In this document: positions 9,162-18,941 of the stretch, piece by piece
Layout of the letters: each line of letters opens with the position of its first letter
Numbering within the stretch: the first letter of the stretch is position 1
NCBI RefSeq assembly: GCF_003610015.1
Contig: NZ_AP018933.1
Span: 2,452,035-2,516,034 of the forward strand
DNA: 64,000 bases
Direction: 5' to 3'
Origin: Zymobacter palmae
Lineage (GTDB): Bacteria; Pseudomonadota; Gammaproteobacteria; Pseudomonadales; Halomonadaceae
Translations under genes and position numbers: made by a program
The notes under the pieces: model-generated
What the model was told of the DNA's origin: nothing
The model's database searches: none
The model's input: the letters and a program-made list of their open reading frames with translations, nothing else

Positions 9162-9821
9162 ATGATGGATGATCTGTTCGAAGATCAAGCACCGTGGTTG
9201 CCGAAACACCAGGCACTGGGGCCAGGATCGGTGCTGCTGCGCCAGCGACTGAATACTCAGGCCAACCCGTTGATGCGGGAGATCACAGCGCTGACCGCAG
9301 AACATCCACTGCAACACATGGTGACACGCGGTGGCCATGCCATGTCAGTCGCCACGGCAAGCTGCGGGCGCTATGGCTGGGTCAGCGATGCCGTACACGG
9401 CTATCGCTATACCACCACCGATCCGGCGACAGGCTTACCATGGTCGCCGATCCCCGCTCATTGGCTGACATTGGTTCGCACCCTTGCCGAAGAGGCGGGC
9501 TACCCCGGGTTTATCCCCGATTCAGCGCTAATCAACCGCTATGCCGCAGGTGCACGCATGGGTCTGCACCAGGATCGCGATGAAGCCACTCTCGACTGGC
9601 CAGTCGTCTCGCTGTCGCTGGGCTTACCCGCCCGCTTCATGTTTGGCGGCCCGACGCGGCAGTCGCCCGTTATCGATGTACCGCTACTGCACGGTGATGT
9701 AGTGGTATGGGGCGGCACTGACCGACTACGCTTTCATGGCATACGGCCATTGAAGGACGGTCATCATTCGCTGACGGGGCCTTATCGCTATAACCTGACC
9801 TTCCGCCGCGTACAGCCCTGA
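9162..9821 (+). CDS. alkB: DNA oxidative demethylase AlkB
   Basis: AlkB is an Fe(II)/2-oxoglutarate dioxygenase that removes methyl groups from N1-methyladenine and N3-methylcytosine. The 219-residue product carries the iron-binding HQDRDE (HxD) and the distal histidine in LRFHGI. The 2-oxoglutarate-binding arginines are in RYNLTFRR, and RFMFGG is also present. The start is at ATG 9162 (or 9165), right after a good AAGGAG site. The frame is open further upstream but without homology. It is divergent from nrdR. Confidence 0.95.
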   Translation: MMDDLFEDQAPWLPKHQALGPGSVLLRQRLNTQANPLMREITALTAEHPLQHMVTRGGHAMSVATASCGRYGWVSDAVHGYRYTTTDPATGLPWSPIPAHWLTLVRTLAEEAGYPGFIPDSALINRYAAGARMGLHQDRDEATLDWPVVSLSLGLPARFMFGGPTRQSPVIDVPLLHGDVVVWGGTDRLRFHGIRPLKDGHHSLTGPYRYNLTFRRVQP

Positions 9822-9914
9822 CTTCGATCTGGCTTCAATATAGCCTACAATATCACTCAAGTAACAACACAGACTGCGCCTCGTCAGGCGTGTGCACTGT
9901 TCGAGGAGAACGAT

Positions 9915-10175
9915 ATGGATATTATTTCCTGGCTGGCAACCGGTATGATCGTCGGTCTGATCATGGGGGCGATCACACCCAGAGCGCTCAACGTCGGCTT
10001 TCTGGGCAGCATGGGCATGGGGGCTTTGGGGGCGGTAGTACTGTGCTTTTTGGCCTCTATCGTGGGCCTGTTCCCCGAGCAGCAGTTCAGCTGGATGGGC
10101 GTTTTGATCGCAGTGATCGGTGCCGTCGGTGGTCACATCGTCATGATGCTGTTCCGCAAGCTGTCAAAGGTCTAG
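9915..10175 (+). CDS. GlsB/YeaQ/YmgE family membrane protein (transglycosylase-associated)
   Basis: A small, very hydrophobic protein (86 residues) with three predicted membrane helices: IISWLATGMIVGLIMG, FLGSMGMGALGAVVLCFLAS and MGVLIAVIGAVGGHIV. This is the pattern of the GlsB/YeaQ/YmgE family, often stress-induced and of unclear molecular role. GAGGAG lies about 8 nt before the ATG. A strong terminator follows, so it is probably a single-gene unit. Confidence 0.88.
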   Translation: MDIISWLATGMIVGLIMGAITPRALNVGFLGSMGMGALGAVVLCFLASIVGLFPEQQFSWMGVLIAVIGAVGGHIVMMLFRKLSKV

Positions 10176-10192
10176 ACCGGCCTCCAAACGCC

Positions 10193-10227
10193 AGCGCCCC
10201 GCCTCGGTAACCCGAGCGCGGGGCGCT
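10193..10227 (+). terminator. Stem-loop after the YeaQ-like gene
   Basis: AGCGCCCCG pairs with CGGGGCGCT, with an inner CTCGG/CCGAG extension, about 17 nt after the stop. It is very GC-rich and followed by GTTGC rather than a long T-run. It also lies downstream of the convergent rsmC. Confidence 0.7.
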
Positions 10228-10258
10228 GTTGCATACGGCAGGAACTCACCAATAGCGG

Positions 10259-11260
10259 CTAGCGAGCAAACCGGTGCGGCAGTGCTGCGCGATAGACACG
10301 GAAACGACCATTGCCAGTCACGTCTTCCACTTGCGAGAACTGATCTTCTAGTGCGCTTCTATAAGGCAGGAAGCTGTTCGCTACGATGAACACGACTCCG
10401 TGGCGGTACAGGTGATCCGGTGCCTGATCGAACAGCGTCAACGCTGGGCCGATATCGACATCGCGCGCCTGATGGAACGGCGGGTTGCTGATAAGGGTGT
10501 CGAAACGCCCTTCAACACTGCCCAGCATATCGCTGCCCAATACCGTTGCGGTCACACCGTTGAGCGCCAGCGTACGACGCGTGGCTTCCAGCGCAAAATG
10601 ACTGACGTCGACGGCAGTGACCTCTAGCCCTTTCTTCGCCAGCACGGCACTGATGATGCCGCCGCCACAGCCTACATCCAGCACACTACCACGCAGCTTG
10701 TCGGGCAACGACCCCAGCAGCATGGCCGTCCCTTCATCCAGCTTGCCGTGCCCGAAGACACCGGGGTGCGAGGCCAACCGCATGCCCAGTGCCTCGAACT
10801 CCATCCAGCCGTCGTCCTGTTGAGGACGAGCCACGACGCGAGTGGCAAAAAGTGCACAACGGCGAGCGTTGTCTTCCTTCACCGCCATCATGTCCATCGC
10901 CTGCAGTAGCTTGCTGACACGCTTGATGCCCCCTTGCTGCTCGCCCACCAGCGCGAGCCGGTGACCATCGGGCAGTGCCGCGCACAGCGTATCCAGCCAC
11001 CACTGCCCCAGCGCCACACTCTTGGGCCAGAACAGCAATACACCTGCGTAATCGGCGATATCCGCTGGCACGTCCAAACCTTCGTGAACCTGCAGCCCCA
11101 GCTGGCGATAGCGTTCGGCATGACCGACATCGGTGGTCCAAATGGCAACACCACTACCCGCCAGCGCCGGTTCGAAGGGGGGATCTATCCAGAGGTGATC
11201 GGCGCACGCCAGTGTGTCATGGCGCCCCAACAGCTGACACATCGGGGATGAAAAGCTCAT
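10259..11260 (-). CDS. rsmC: 16S rRNA m2G1207 methyltransferase
   Basis: RsmC methylates G1207 of 16S rRNA using S-adenosylmethionine. The 333-residue product has the duplicated-domain architecture of RsmC. Its N-terminal half is non-catalytic. The C-terminal half holds the SAM-binding LDVGCGGGIISAVLA (about residue 200) and the catalytic ISNPPFHQ. The ATG at 11260 has AAGGA upstream; the frame continues to 11299 without a better start. It converges with the YeaQ-like gene. Confidence 0.9.
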   Translation of the reverse strand: MSFSSPMCQLLGRHDTLACADHLWIDPPFEPALAGSGVAIWTTDVGHAERYRQLGLQVHEGLDVPADIADYAGVLLFWPKSVALGQWWLDTLCAALPDGHRLALVGEQQGGIKRVSKLLQAMDMMAVKEDNARRCALFATRVVARPQQDDGWMEFEALGMRLASHPGVFGHGKLDEGTAMLLGSLPDKLRGSVLDVGCGGGIISAVLAKKGLEVTAVDVSHFALEATRRTLALNGVTATVLGSDMLGSVEGRFDTLISNPPFHQARDVDIGPALTLFDQAPDHLYRHGVVFIVANSFLPYRSALEDQFSQVEDVTGNGRFRVYRAALPHRFAR

Positions 11261-11350
11261 CACGGTATCCTTGCATAAAATGAGAAGTAGCCGTTGCATT
11301 CACTAAAGCACGGTCTTGATGACAGCGCGATGACGCTCGGCCATGAATGT

Positions 11351-12121
11351 TTAGGACGCAGGGCGCCGCACGATATAGTGAAGATAGCGTCCCAGCCGCC
11401 AGAACGGCTCGACGCGGGCATAGCGGCGCTCAAGATCGAAAAGCTGCTCAAGGGTGTGTTCGTCAGGATGACGTTCGCGTAGATAATCATGGAACACACG
11501 GATGCCGGTCACACTGACGATTTCCAAACCTTCTGCCGCCAACGCCTCGACGATACGATCATGACTCAGCGGGGAAATGGGCGTCAGACGCTGGCGAGTG
11601 CCTCGTCCTGCCAACTCGCCCTTCTGGACGCGCGCTAGGTTGCCCTTCACTACGTTCGACATGATCAGTCCGTCGCGGTTATAAGCCATCAGCGACAGAT
11701 AACCACCGGGGGCCAGCAGTTGCCCCAGTATCGGAAACGCTGCGTAAGGGTCAGCCATCCATTCCAGCACGGCATGACAGAAGATGCGCGGCCACGGCCC
11801 ACCCACGGTGGCGAGCGCATGCTGCAGGTCGCATTGATAGGCTGCCTGTTCGCGCCCAGCCAAACGCTGCTGTGCGCGTTCAAGCATCTCGGCAGACGGC
11901 TCGACCATCGTGACTGGATAGCCCTCATCGACCGCCCATTCCGCCATATGCCCCAGTCCCGCGCCGATATCCAGCAGCGGTGCGCGTGCCTGTGGCCACT
12001 CTTCACTGAGCCCCTCCTGCAACAGCGATAGCCGAAGCTGCCCGCGCGATGCACCGTACATGCTGCGTTCGAACTTGTCGGCCATGCCATCGAAATGGCG
12101 GTCGTGGCGGTGAAGCGTCAT
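11351..12121 (-). CDS. cmoM: tRNA 5-carboxymethoxyuridine methyltransferase
   Basis: CmoM (formerly SmtA) converts cmo5U34 to its methyl ester in wobble uridines of several tRNAs. The 256-residue protein has the Rossmann SAM site LLDIGAGLGHMAEWA (about residue 50), then VEPSAEMLERAQQRL and CHAVLEWMADP, and the NRDGLIMSNVVKGN segment typical of this enzyme. It lies just upstream of the tRNA-Arg gene, in opposite orientation. Confidence 0.88.
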   Translation of the reverse strand: MTLHRHDRHFDGMADKFERSMYGASRGQLRLSLLQEGLSEEWPQARAPLLDIGAGLGHMAEWAVDEGYPVTMVEPSAEMLERAQQRLAGREQAAYQCDLQHALATVGGPWPRIFCHAVLEWMADPYAAFPILGQLLAPGGYLSLMAYNRDGLIMSNVVKGNLARVQKGELAGRGTRQRLTPISPLSHDRIVEALAAEGLEIVSVTGIRVFHDYLRERHPDEHTLEQLFDLERRYARVEPFWRLGRYLHYIVRRPAS

Positions 12122-12206
12122 GGCAGTCTGCCTGATAAGGAATGGAGGGAGGACGTATCAAAAGGCGAGATTCTAGCGGTTGCGCCGCGCGCGCACCAGC
12201 CACCCC

Positions 12207-12236
12207 TTTACCCCCCTCCCCTGAAATGCCTATAAT
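12207..12236 (+). promoter_or_regulatory. Promoter of tRNA-Arg
   Basis: A perfect -10 hexamer TATAAT (12231-12236) is preceded at 18 bp by TTTACC (12207-12212). A short GC-containing discriminator leads into the tRNA at 12254. The architecture fits a strong stable-RNA promoter. Confidence 0.65.
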
Positions 12237-12253
12237 GCGTGGCTCGATGACAT

Positions 12254-12311
<58 letters not shown>

Positions 12312-12330
<19 letters not shown>

Positions 12331-12792
12331 CATCTCTATTGTTTTCCCTTCCGGCAATTTTCTGTTTGCATCTTCACTTCGGTATGTACTTTGATAACCC
12401 TTCAATAGCCGCATATTTGCAGCCATTGCACCGGGAATAAACCCAAAAAAATCCAGCGTCACTACTTTGCCGGTGACACAAAAGCTCGCCAACTTTTCAA
12501 TGCTACTTCGAAATCATTGAGGTGCATCACCACGTCATACTTTTCGTCATACAGTGAATATATGCGGGCGCTTTCACCCTTGAACTCTACTGCCCAGCTG
12601 TGACGTGCCCAATCAAACGTTCTCCCTCGATTAGCCTTGGCCAAGCTGATACTCTGCAAGCCGTCATCGATATCTTCGATATAATGTCCACATCCGCCAT
12701 CGTCTCCGAGCAAACACGACAGCAAATCCACGCCTTCTTCGTTTGTAATGCTTGTTCGTGCATATGGCTGCTTCACAGGGCCGTTTTCAGTC
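12312..12792. repeat. Left copy of the island direct repeat (att-like core plus flank)
   Basis: Starts with AATCCTGATGGGGGCACCA, the tRNA 3' end, and matches 28798-29279 nearly perfectly (a few substitutions and one single-base indel). It stops at 12792 where IS30-type sequence begins. Confidence 0.9.
12462..12792 (-). pseudogene. CdiI-like immunity protein fragment, 5' end cut off by IS30 remnant
   Basis: The open part (from an internal ATG at 12776 to 12462, 104 residues) encodes YARTSITNEEGVDLLSCLL, later WARHSWAVEFKGESARIY and SLYDEKYDVVMHLNDFE. This pattern (acidic, single domain, SWxVxxKGxxxxIYxLYDE) recalls the small immunity proteins of contact-dependent inhibition systems. The family call is from memory and tentative. 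The true N-terminus, still present in the right-hand copy, is missing because homology stops at 12792 where the IS30-type sequence starts. No matching toxin gene is in the window. Confidence 0.55.
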
Positions 12793-12802
12793 GGCCGTCA
12801 CC

Positions 12803-13884
12803 AATTCTGATTGCAACACCTTAACGCATTAATACGATAAGGTGTTGTCCATATCCTACTACGAACTTACCATGACCGAACGGTCCACGTTACAGGTCGC
12901 TCTTGCTCAACAGATGAGTTTTCGAGCCATCGCAAAGCTTCTCAAGCGTGCACCCTCCACCATTAGCCGTAAAGTGCGCCACCATGCGCGTTTTCGCCAG
13001 CAGTATCAAGCGAATAAAACGCAGGATAATCGACACTAACGCCGCGTATTATGCCGCCCCAAGCGTAAGCTATTGCCGGGCACAGGACGCTTCGAACTGA
13101 TCACCCACATGCTCAAAAAGTACCTTTCTCCTGAGCAGATCGCAGGCCAGTTAAAGACCATGGATATTCCCTCATTACGCGACGCCTATGTGTGCAAAGA
13201 AACGATCTACACTGCCATTTATGCCTTGCCTGTCGGGCAGTTGCGTCATGAGCTGATTCACTGTCTTCGCCATGGCCGAAGCCAACGGAAACCACGAATA
13301 GGCGGCGTTGATCGACGCGGCCAGATCCCGGAACGGGTCAGCATTCACCTGCGGCCGCCAGAGGTCGATAAGCGCGTTATTCCGGGACATTGGGAAGGCG
13401 ATCTGATCAAAGGTAAAGGTAATGCTTCAGCGGTAGGTACGCTGGTGGAGTTGACCAGTGGCTATGTGATGCTGGTCAAAATGAACGGCGCGACGGCCAC
13501 GGCCGCCGAGGAGGGGTTCAGTGCCGCACTGAATCGGATGCTACTCTCACTACGCAAGACGATGACATATGATCAGGGGAAAGAGATGGCCCGCTATGCT
13601 GAAATTACCCAGAATATGGGCGTTGACATCTACTTCTGTGATCCCCACAGCCCTTGGCAGCGCGGTGCTAACGAGAACATCAATGGCTTGATCCGCCAGC
13701 ATTTTACCAAAGAGAACAGACTTGTCAGTGCACAGCCAAGCAGAGCTGGATGAGATCGCGTTATCGCTGAACATGCGTCCTTTGGGTTCACGTGCCCGAT
13801 AGAGCAATTAACAAAGGTGATGCTGGCAGAGGAAAATAAAAAGGCGGTCACTCACTAAATAACTAGGGTGTTGCACTCAGAACC
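12803..13884 (+). mobile_element. IS30-family insertion sequence, decayed
   Basis: The ends are imperfect inverted repeats: TTCTGATTGCAACACCTTA (about 12805-12823) on the left, and on the right (about 13865-13883) the complement of TTCTGAGTGCAACACCCTA. About 1.08 kb long, with one transposase gene that is broken several times. It interrupts the left copy of the island repeat. Confidence 0.8.
12842..13858 (+). pseudogene. IS30-family transposase, multiply disrupted
   Basis: The product starts with an IS30-type helix-turn-helix (RSTLQVALAQQMSFRAIAKL, then APSTISRKVRHH). An in-frame TAA at 13037-13039 then interrupts it. The same frame resumes as CRPKRKLL and LSPEQIAGQL, and the DDE core follows (HWEGDLIKG, YDQGKEMARY, CDPHSPWQRGANENINGLIR). 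Two further frameshifts, near 13725 and near 13775, throw the C-terminus (SQAELDEIALSLNMRP... CPIEQLTKVM) into other frames. The gene cannot encode a full transposase. Confidence 0.85.
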
Positions 13885-13900
13885 GGCAATCTCCACGTAT

Positions 13901-13931
13901 AAAAACTTGTACAATTAAAATTGTGACAAGT
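13901..13931 (-). terminator. Intrinsic terminator on the brxL side
   Basis: On the minus strand ACTTGT-ACAATT pairs across a 2-nt loop with AATTGT-ACAAGT (one bulged base), followed directly by TTTTTATA. It lies about 190 nt beyond the brxL stop and is the first good terminator for the BREX operon. Confidence 0.75.
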
Positions 13932-14040
13932 GTCTATTTTAAATAAGAGTATCCAGGATACTGTGTTACACGTTAAAATTACTACAGCGTTATCACATTA
14001 TTCAGCTGCCCATCGCCTCATAGTCAAAATATATAATATT

Positions 14041-14126
14041 GTGACCAAACGTAGCAGACGTAATTTTAGCCTGAATTTTCGCCTCGAAGCGGCCCTTCTT
14101 GTACTCGATCGAGGTCGATATATTCA
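14041..14126 (+). pseudogene. IS3-family transposase OrfA fragment
   Basis: The frame here reads TKRSRRNFSLNFRLEAALLVLDRG, which resembles the N-terminus of IS3-family OrfA proteins (KRxRRxFSxEFRLEAAxLVLDxG). It breaks off after about 28 codons, right at the 3' end of brxL. It indicates an old IS insertion and deletion immediately downstream of the BREX operon. The call rests on a short but distinctive match. Confidence 0.5.
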
Positions 14127-16208
14127 GTTTACTCCCAACGCTTTATAAACTGCATCTACAGGTTCAGAGTAAAAACTCACTTGGAATTTGGTAAACAACT
14201 CTGCAGGCACAGTCGGAATATCTACTGCGGAAGACATCGGCAAAAGTACCTTTTTTGCACCACTGTCAAAGGCTAGTTGTAAGGTTGCAGCCAGATCCTG
14301 AACGGGGTTGATCACTCCACCGAGCGTCATGCTACCTAACACAACCATTTGTTCTTGGACTGGTTTCGCCAGTAAAACGGAACACAGCGCAATCAGCGCG
14401 GCAAGACTCGTCGCAGTACTTGGTCCGGTATTGTGCAATTCGACTACGTGCAGGTGGTACTCATGTTCGGAAAATTTTGCTGTCGCACTAATGCGGCTGA
14501 GGTTGCCTTTAAAATAGTCAAACCCAACCCGGATAGCTTCTTTAGCCGAGGTGCTTGATCCCAGACCAGAAACACTATGCTTACCATTGCCTGCGGTCAT
14601 CTGAGTTTCGAAGCGATACAGACCCGTCATGCCACTTTCCGCTTGCGTAACCAAATGCACAACGCCAGGTTTCGGCATGCCAGCAGGAATCAATTCGCTG
14701 CCGCCCTGTTCTGGTACGCTGACAAAGAATTCTTCCAGCGTTTCGTTATCAATATAACTGAAGTTCACATCAAAGAATTCTAGCCCGCCTAGCTTTTTAA
14801 GCTGCTCTTTGATTCGGCGGCGGGCTTCTATGGCGTAGGTCAGGCAAACCCGGACGTCCTCTTTGCTGTAGGCGCCATTAGGATGCAGCAATTTCAATAA
14901 ACCTGAAACCGTGCGCCTTACCGCGATAACGTCGCGCTGGTTGAGGTTATTGCCCAATTTATAGAACTTATCAATCGCATCGGAGAAGCTGCGCTTACGC
15001 ATTTCCCGCATGTATTCGGCGAGATAATCTGTGATAAGGCCATAGCGATTGGTAAAGAATTCCGGACGCATTTTCGGGATTTCCCAGCCAGGAATATAAG
15101 CATGGAAGCGGTCGAAAAATGCTGTATCGATCATCGTAGTAGGGAAAGGGGCTAATAAATGGCTAGTTTTGACTAATGTCTCGACGCTTTGATTAATGTT
15201 GCCAACGAACACCATCGATGCTTTACCTTCAATCGAATCCCTGCCGCGCGAAAACGAGCCAGACGCCATGTAATCTTTCATGATTTGCACACCGTCTTTG
15301 TCTTTAAAGGTGATCCCCGCCACCTCATCAAACGCAACCACGTCCCACATACCTACTAAGCCAATCTGGCGGCTGGCCATGTTGTAAAACAGGTTTGCTA
15401 CCGTGGTTTGCCCGCCGGAAACTAACAGTGAGTTTGGCGAACATTCTTTATAGACGTGGCTTTTACCGGTGCCGCGTGGGCCCAGTTCGCAGACGTTGTA
15501 GTTGTTTTCCACGAAAGGGATCATGCGGGTAATCAGATGCCACTTTGTTCGCTGCTCAATGTTGGCAGGCTCCATACCCACGGAGCGTAGCAGGACATCA
15601 ATCCACTGGTCGCGGTGGAAGTGGGTACGAGCGGCAAACACCTCGTCCATGTCCATATTGGGCATCTGGATAGGTTTAAGTGTCATCAGAGAGAAGGGAG
15701 ACGTTTTTTGTCCTTCCTCAAAGAAGTAGTTCACGGTGATCATACACCAGATACCACCGGTCAACAGCTTCTCATTGTCCTTGACCATCTGTGGCGAAAC
15801 TAGTGCATCTTTAATGCCAAGGTTGGAGAGCTGGGCTTCGTAAACGTCTTTCTTCTGATTGAGCTTTACCGACACTTTATCGATGATTTTGTAGGATCCT
15901 CGCTCACGGATGAGCGATTTCACCTTCTCTGCTTCATCAGGCCGAACGTAATTATCAGCCAGAATGCGCTTAACATTTTTTAAGCCTTGCTCGACGATCT
16001 GTTCATCGTCGGAAGCGCAGTACATACCGAGCAGGTACTCCAGCACATAGATCGGGACATTAGCCCCTTCCTTGAGCTGCTTAGTCAAATCTTTACGCAC
16101 CACGCGGCCGCGAAAATGCTGATTCAGTAAGGCGTCCAGATCGTAACCTTCTGCGACGAGTTCCCCTTCGGATACAGCTAGAACGGGTAGGTCATGATAG
16201 GTTTGCAT
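14124..16208 (-). CDS. brxL: BREX type 1 protein BrxL (AAA+ ATPase with Lon-like protease domain)
   Basis: BrxL is the distal effector or auxiliary component of type 1 BREX phage defence. The 694-residue product has an N-terminal domain, then an AAA+ core with Walker A GPRGTGKS at residues 243-250 and Walker B-like VVAFDEVAG. The C-terminal region (about residue 500 on) resembles the Lon protease fold: VELHNTGPSTATSLAALIAL with a candidate serine, and GAKKVLLP with a candidate lysine. Length and order match enterobacterial BREX-1. It is the last gene of the operon, 10 nt after pglZ. Confidence 0.94.
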   Translation of the reverse strand: MQTYHDLPVLAVSEGELVAEGYDLDALLNQHFRGRVVRKDLTKQLKEGANVPIYVLEYLLGMYCASDDEQIVEQGLKNVKRILADNYVRPDEAEKVKSLIRERGSYKIIDKVSVKLNQKKDVYEAQLSNLGIKDALVSPQMVKDNEKLLTGGIWCMITVNYFFEEGQKTSPFSLMTLKPIQMPNMDMDEVFAARTHFHRDQWIDVLLRSVGMEPANIEQRTKWHLITRMIPFVENNYNVCELGPRGTGKSHVYKECSPNSLLVSGGQTTVANLFYNMASRQIGLVGMWDVVAFDEVAGITFKDKDGVQIMKDYMASGSFSRGRDSIEGKASMVFVGNINQSVETLVKTSHLLAPFPTTMIDTAFFDRFHAYIPGWEIPKMRPEFFTNRYGLITDYLAEYMREMRKRSFSDAIDKFYKLGNNLNQRDVIAVRRTVSGLLKLLHPNGAYSKEDVRVCLTYAIEARRRIKEQLKKLGGLEFFDVNFSYIDNETLEEFFVSVPEQGGSELIPAGMPKPGVVHLVTQAESGMTGLYRFETQMTAGNGKHSVSGLGSSTSAKEAIRVGFDYFKGNLSRISATAKFSEHEYHLHVVELHNTGPSTATSLAALIALCSVLLAKPVQEQMVVLGSMTLGGVINPVQDLAATLQLAFDSGAKKVLLPMSSAVDIPTVPAELFTKFQVSFYSEPVDAVYKALGVN

Positions 16209-16218
16209 ATCGCCTCAC

Positions 16219-18891
16219 TTAAAAGAAATCATCCTGAAATGCCAGATCGATAATCACAGGGTACTTCTGGTAACCCGTTTCCGTTTGTGCATCTTCGAGT
16301 ATCAGCCAGTATTCATTACGACGATTAAAATTCGCGCCAATCAGCTTCAGCGTAACGTCACGCACACGTTTTTCCATTGTGTTGTTATCGCTGTCAAAGC
16401 AGATTCGCTCTTTACCGGATACCACATTATTGGCGTTATCGACGATGAAGATGTTCAGAGTTCGTGCTTCGTATAATTCACCTACCGGATGGGTTTGCAG
16501 CAGGCTGACCTTATCAATGTTATTGACGAGTTTGATCAGCGGACGGTAGCTCACGATGTCTACCGGACGACGCTGAGGATGCTTCTCAGCAGCCGTTTTC
16601 TGCAACGCTTTTACCTGCAATACAGGAACGCAGACTTCCTGCAGCATGGCACCACCATGCACAAATCGCGCGCCGCCCAAGAAATGGAAACGCTGGATCC
16701 CTTTTGGGATTAGGAATTCGCTGTTATCGCTGACACCTGCGGTATCCGCCACTTTTCCTTTCCAGCAAAAATCATCGGCAGGAAGCTGACGGCCGATAAT
16801 AAAACGTTTGTGGTTTTTAATTGTATTGTCTGGCTTAATCTGCAGCGTTGTTTTATCCTGCCCGGAAAGGGGTTGCTGCTGGAACAGGAAGCCGTGATCT
16901 GCCGTGACGATAATGCGTGTACCGTGGAGACGGTTTATCACACGGGTCACTAAATCCTTCAGTTCAACCACCGCGTTGTGGCATGCTTCGAAGGTCTTCT
17001 CCTCCGTCGATGCGCTGTCACCCATGGCATCAATGGTGTTATGCCAGATATAAACAACGTTGTAATTGCGAATAAGATCCCGTCCTTGCTGATTTTTCCA
17101 TTTCAGCACATCGTCCGATTTTACTGCCATCCCTTTATATTTCTTAAGGATGGTATCGCGGTTAGGCGTACCTGACGTGGATAACCCGTCCGCATAAACG
17201 ATGTCACCATTACCCGCCTGGTAGCACATCTCGTCATGAGGTAGTAATGCCGCCATGCCCAGCTGGGTATAGCTGGGTAACACACCTAACTGGGAACGCA
17301 GTTCGGCAGTAAAGCGTTTTTCAGTATTGATCTGGTTGCCCAGCTCTTCTGCCACTTCATAACGCAGTGCATCGGAGATAATCACGAACACGCGCTTGAT
17401 CTGCGGATTGTTAAACTGCGGCTTAACCACCTCATTGTAGAAGTTCTGCTGCCGTGGAACGCCCGCAATACGCCACTCCTGCATACGGTTTTCGGTTTCC
17501 AGAACCTTATTCCAGCTCCGGCTTAATTCTGCCAGGTACCAGTTGGAATACAGCGCCTCGATATAGTCATCCAGGCTTTTCAGGATCATTGCGCCTTTGC
17601 TGTGAACCAATAGCGCGTATTCGTTAAACAGGCGGTAAGCCTGGTCAAAGCGGAACAGCTCTTCGCAGTACGCTTTCCAGAACGTTGCGCTATCCTGATA
17701 GTGAAAACCGTCAATATGACGATTACGCAGATTCAGCAGCCGCTCAGCCTGACGAAGCGCGTCATAGATGGCGTAGTATTCCTGACGCGTCTGGCACCAG
17801 TATTTGCTCTGGCGTTCGGACAAAAGCTTCTTGAAGGCTTCACGGTCAAGCGTGGTGCTTTCTTCCAGAAGCTGCGTCACCAGTGCATGAATGATGGTCT
17901 GTTCAATGCTCTGCGTAGTTTCGCACTCATGCAGATCATATGGCGAGCTGAGACGGTACTGGTCTTCTGGTCGCAGCGCATCCTGCATCTGCTGTGCGCA
18001 ATAATCATAGGCTTCTTTGTAGCGACGGTCGGCGCGCCAGGTGACCATAAAGGCCAGAGCGGAGGCTCTGCCTGACGGCGTGGTCAGCACGTTTTTTTCC
18101 AGCCATTCGCGTTCCTGCGGATCAGCCTGTGCGGAAAGATCGGTACAGAACAGTTTGAGGATCAGGTTTTCCAGCGAAGGATATTCAGCCTGATAGCCCA
18201 TTTCCTGATTCAGAATGTCCCACAGCACGCCTTCAAGATTGTGGCGTTTCAGCATCGCCAGCGTGTTTTCGAGGCCACTGTCATCATCTTTCTGCTGATT
18301 AACGTACTGGGTAATCAGGCTGAACAGAATCTCTTCCGTTTTTGCTGTTTTTACGCCAGCGATGACCGCAACCATTTTCTTATCAAGAGAGGCCTCGTTT
18401 TCCTGCTCAGTGACCAGGCCTTTTAGGGAAGAAAGACGTTTAATGCTGAAAAATGCCTTCCGCCGTTGAATGTACTCGCGTAGGCCAAGCTGCGGAATGC
18501 CTAACGTATTCAACGTGATGGCGGCGAAATCGGCGTGGAACTCCGTACTGTAAAGACGAATATCCAGCAGCCAGTCGAACTCTTTTGGGGGCACATCGTG
18601 AGGGAACCACAGCAAAAACTGCTGTTCAGGCTCATCAATTTCAATGCGCTTTTTAATCGCTAACTGTGACTGATCTGTCATATCGAGCAACGTTACGTTC
18701 TCCAGTTCGAGGTTGCCCAGCTCTTCGAGGAAACGCTTATCGGGATCGTGCCAGAAAACGATGCGATGTTCGGCGAATTTTGCTTTAAGGCCGGCAATAA
18801 TTTCCTGATTTTGCAAGGTCACAATCCCGTGTTGATTCTGTATATTCGAAGATGCCTGAACGCCTAGAAACCGTGTTCCGCATTTTGTCAT
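16219..18891 (-). CDS. pglZ: BREX type 1 alkaline-phosphatase-like protein PglZ
   Basis: PglZ is a core BREX protein of the alkaline phosphatase superfamily. The product has the metal-site segments VFVIISDALRYEVAEELG (about residue 500) and RIIVTADHGFLF (about residue 660). These are separated by the long helical region usual for PglZ type A. The first about 23 residues (MTKCGTRFLGV...) look unlike the family. A GTG at 18822 would start at TLQNQEIIAGLKAKF, which is where homologues usually begin, so that start may be the real one; neither has a clear ribosome site. It follows pglX after a gap of about 100 nt containing a strong hairpin. Confidence 0.93.
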   Translation of the reverse strand: MTKCGTRFLGVQASSNIQNQHGIVTLQNQEIIAGLKAKFAEHRIVFWHDPDKRFLEELGNLELENVTLLDMTDQSQLAIKKRIEIDEPEQQFLLWFPHDVPPKEFDWLLDIRLYSTEFHADFAAITLNTLGIPQLGLREYIQRRKAFFSIKRLSSLKGLVTEQENEASLDKKMVAVIAGVKTAKTEEILFSLITQYVNQQKDDDSGLENTLAMLKRHNLEGVLWDILNQEMGYQAEYPSLENLILKLFCTDLSAQADPQEREWLEKNVLTTPSGRASALAFMVTWRADRRYKEAYDYCAQQMQDALRPEDQYRLSSPYDLHECETTQSIEQTIIHALVTQLLEESTTLDREAFKKLLSERQSKYWCQTRQEYYAIYDALRQAERLLNLRNRHIDGFHYQDSATFWKAYCEELFRFDQAYRLFNEYALLVHSKGAMILKSLDDYIEALYSNWYLAELSRSWNKVLETENRMQEWRIAGVPRQQNFYNEVVKPQFNNPQIKRVFVIISDALRYEVAEELGNQINTEKRFTAELRSQLGVLPSYTQLGMAALLPHDEMCYQAGNGDIVYADGLSTSGTPNRDTILKKYKGMAVKSDDVLKWKNQQGRDLIRNYNVVYIWHNTIDAMGDSASTEEKTFEACHNAVVELKDLVTRVINRLHGTRIIVTADHGFLFQQQPLSGQDKTTLQIKPDNTIKNHKRFIIGRQLPADDFCWKGKVADTAGVSDNSEFLIPKGIQRFHFLGGARFVHGGAMLQEVCVPVLQVKALQKTAAEKHPQRRPVDIVSYRPLIKLVNNIDKVSLLQTHPVGELYEARTLNIFIVDNANNVVSGKERICFDSDNNTMEKRVRDVTLKLIGANFNRRNEYWLILEDAQTETGYQKYPVIIDLAFQDDFF

Positions 18892-18941
18892 GAACTGGAG
18901 GTGACGGATGTCTGAATAAGGCTGGTTTCCCGTATCGAGAT

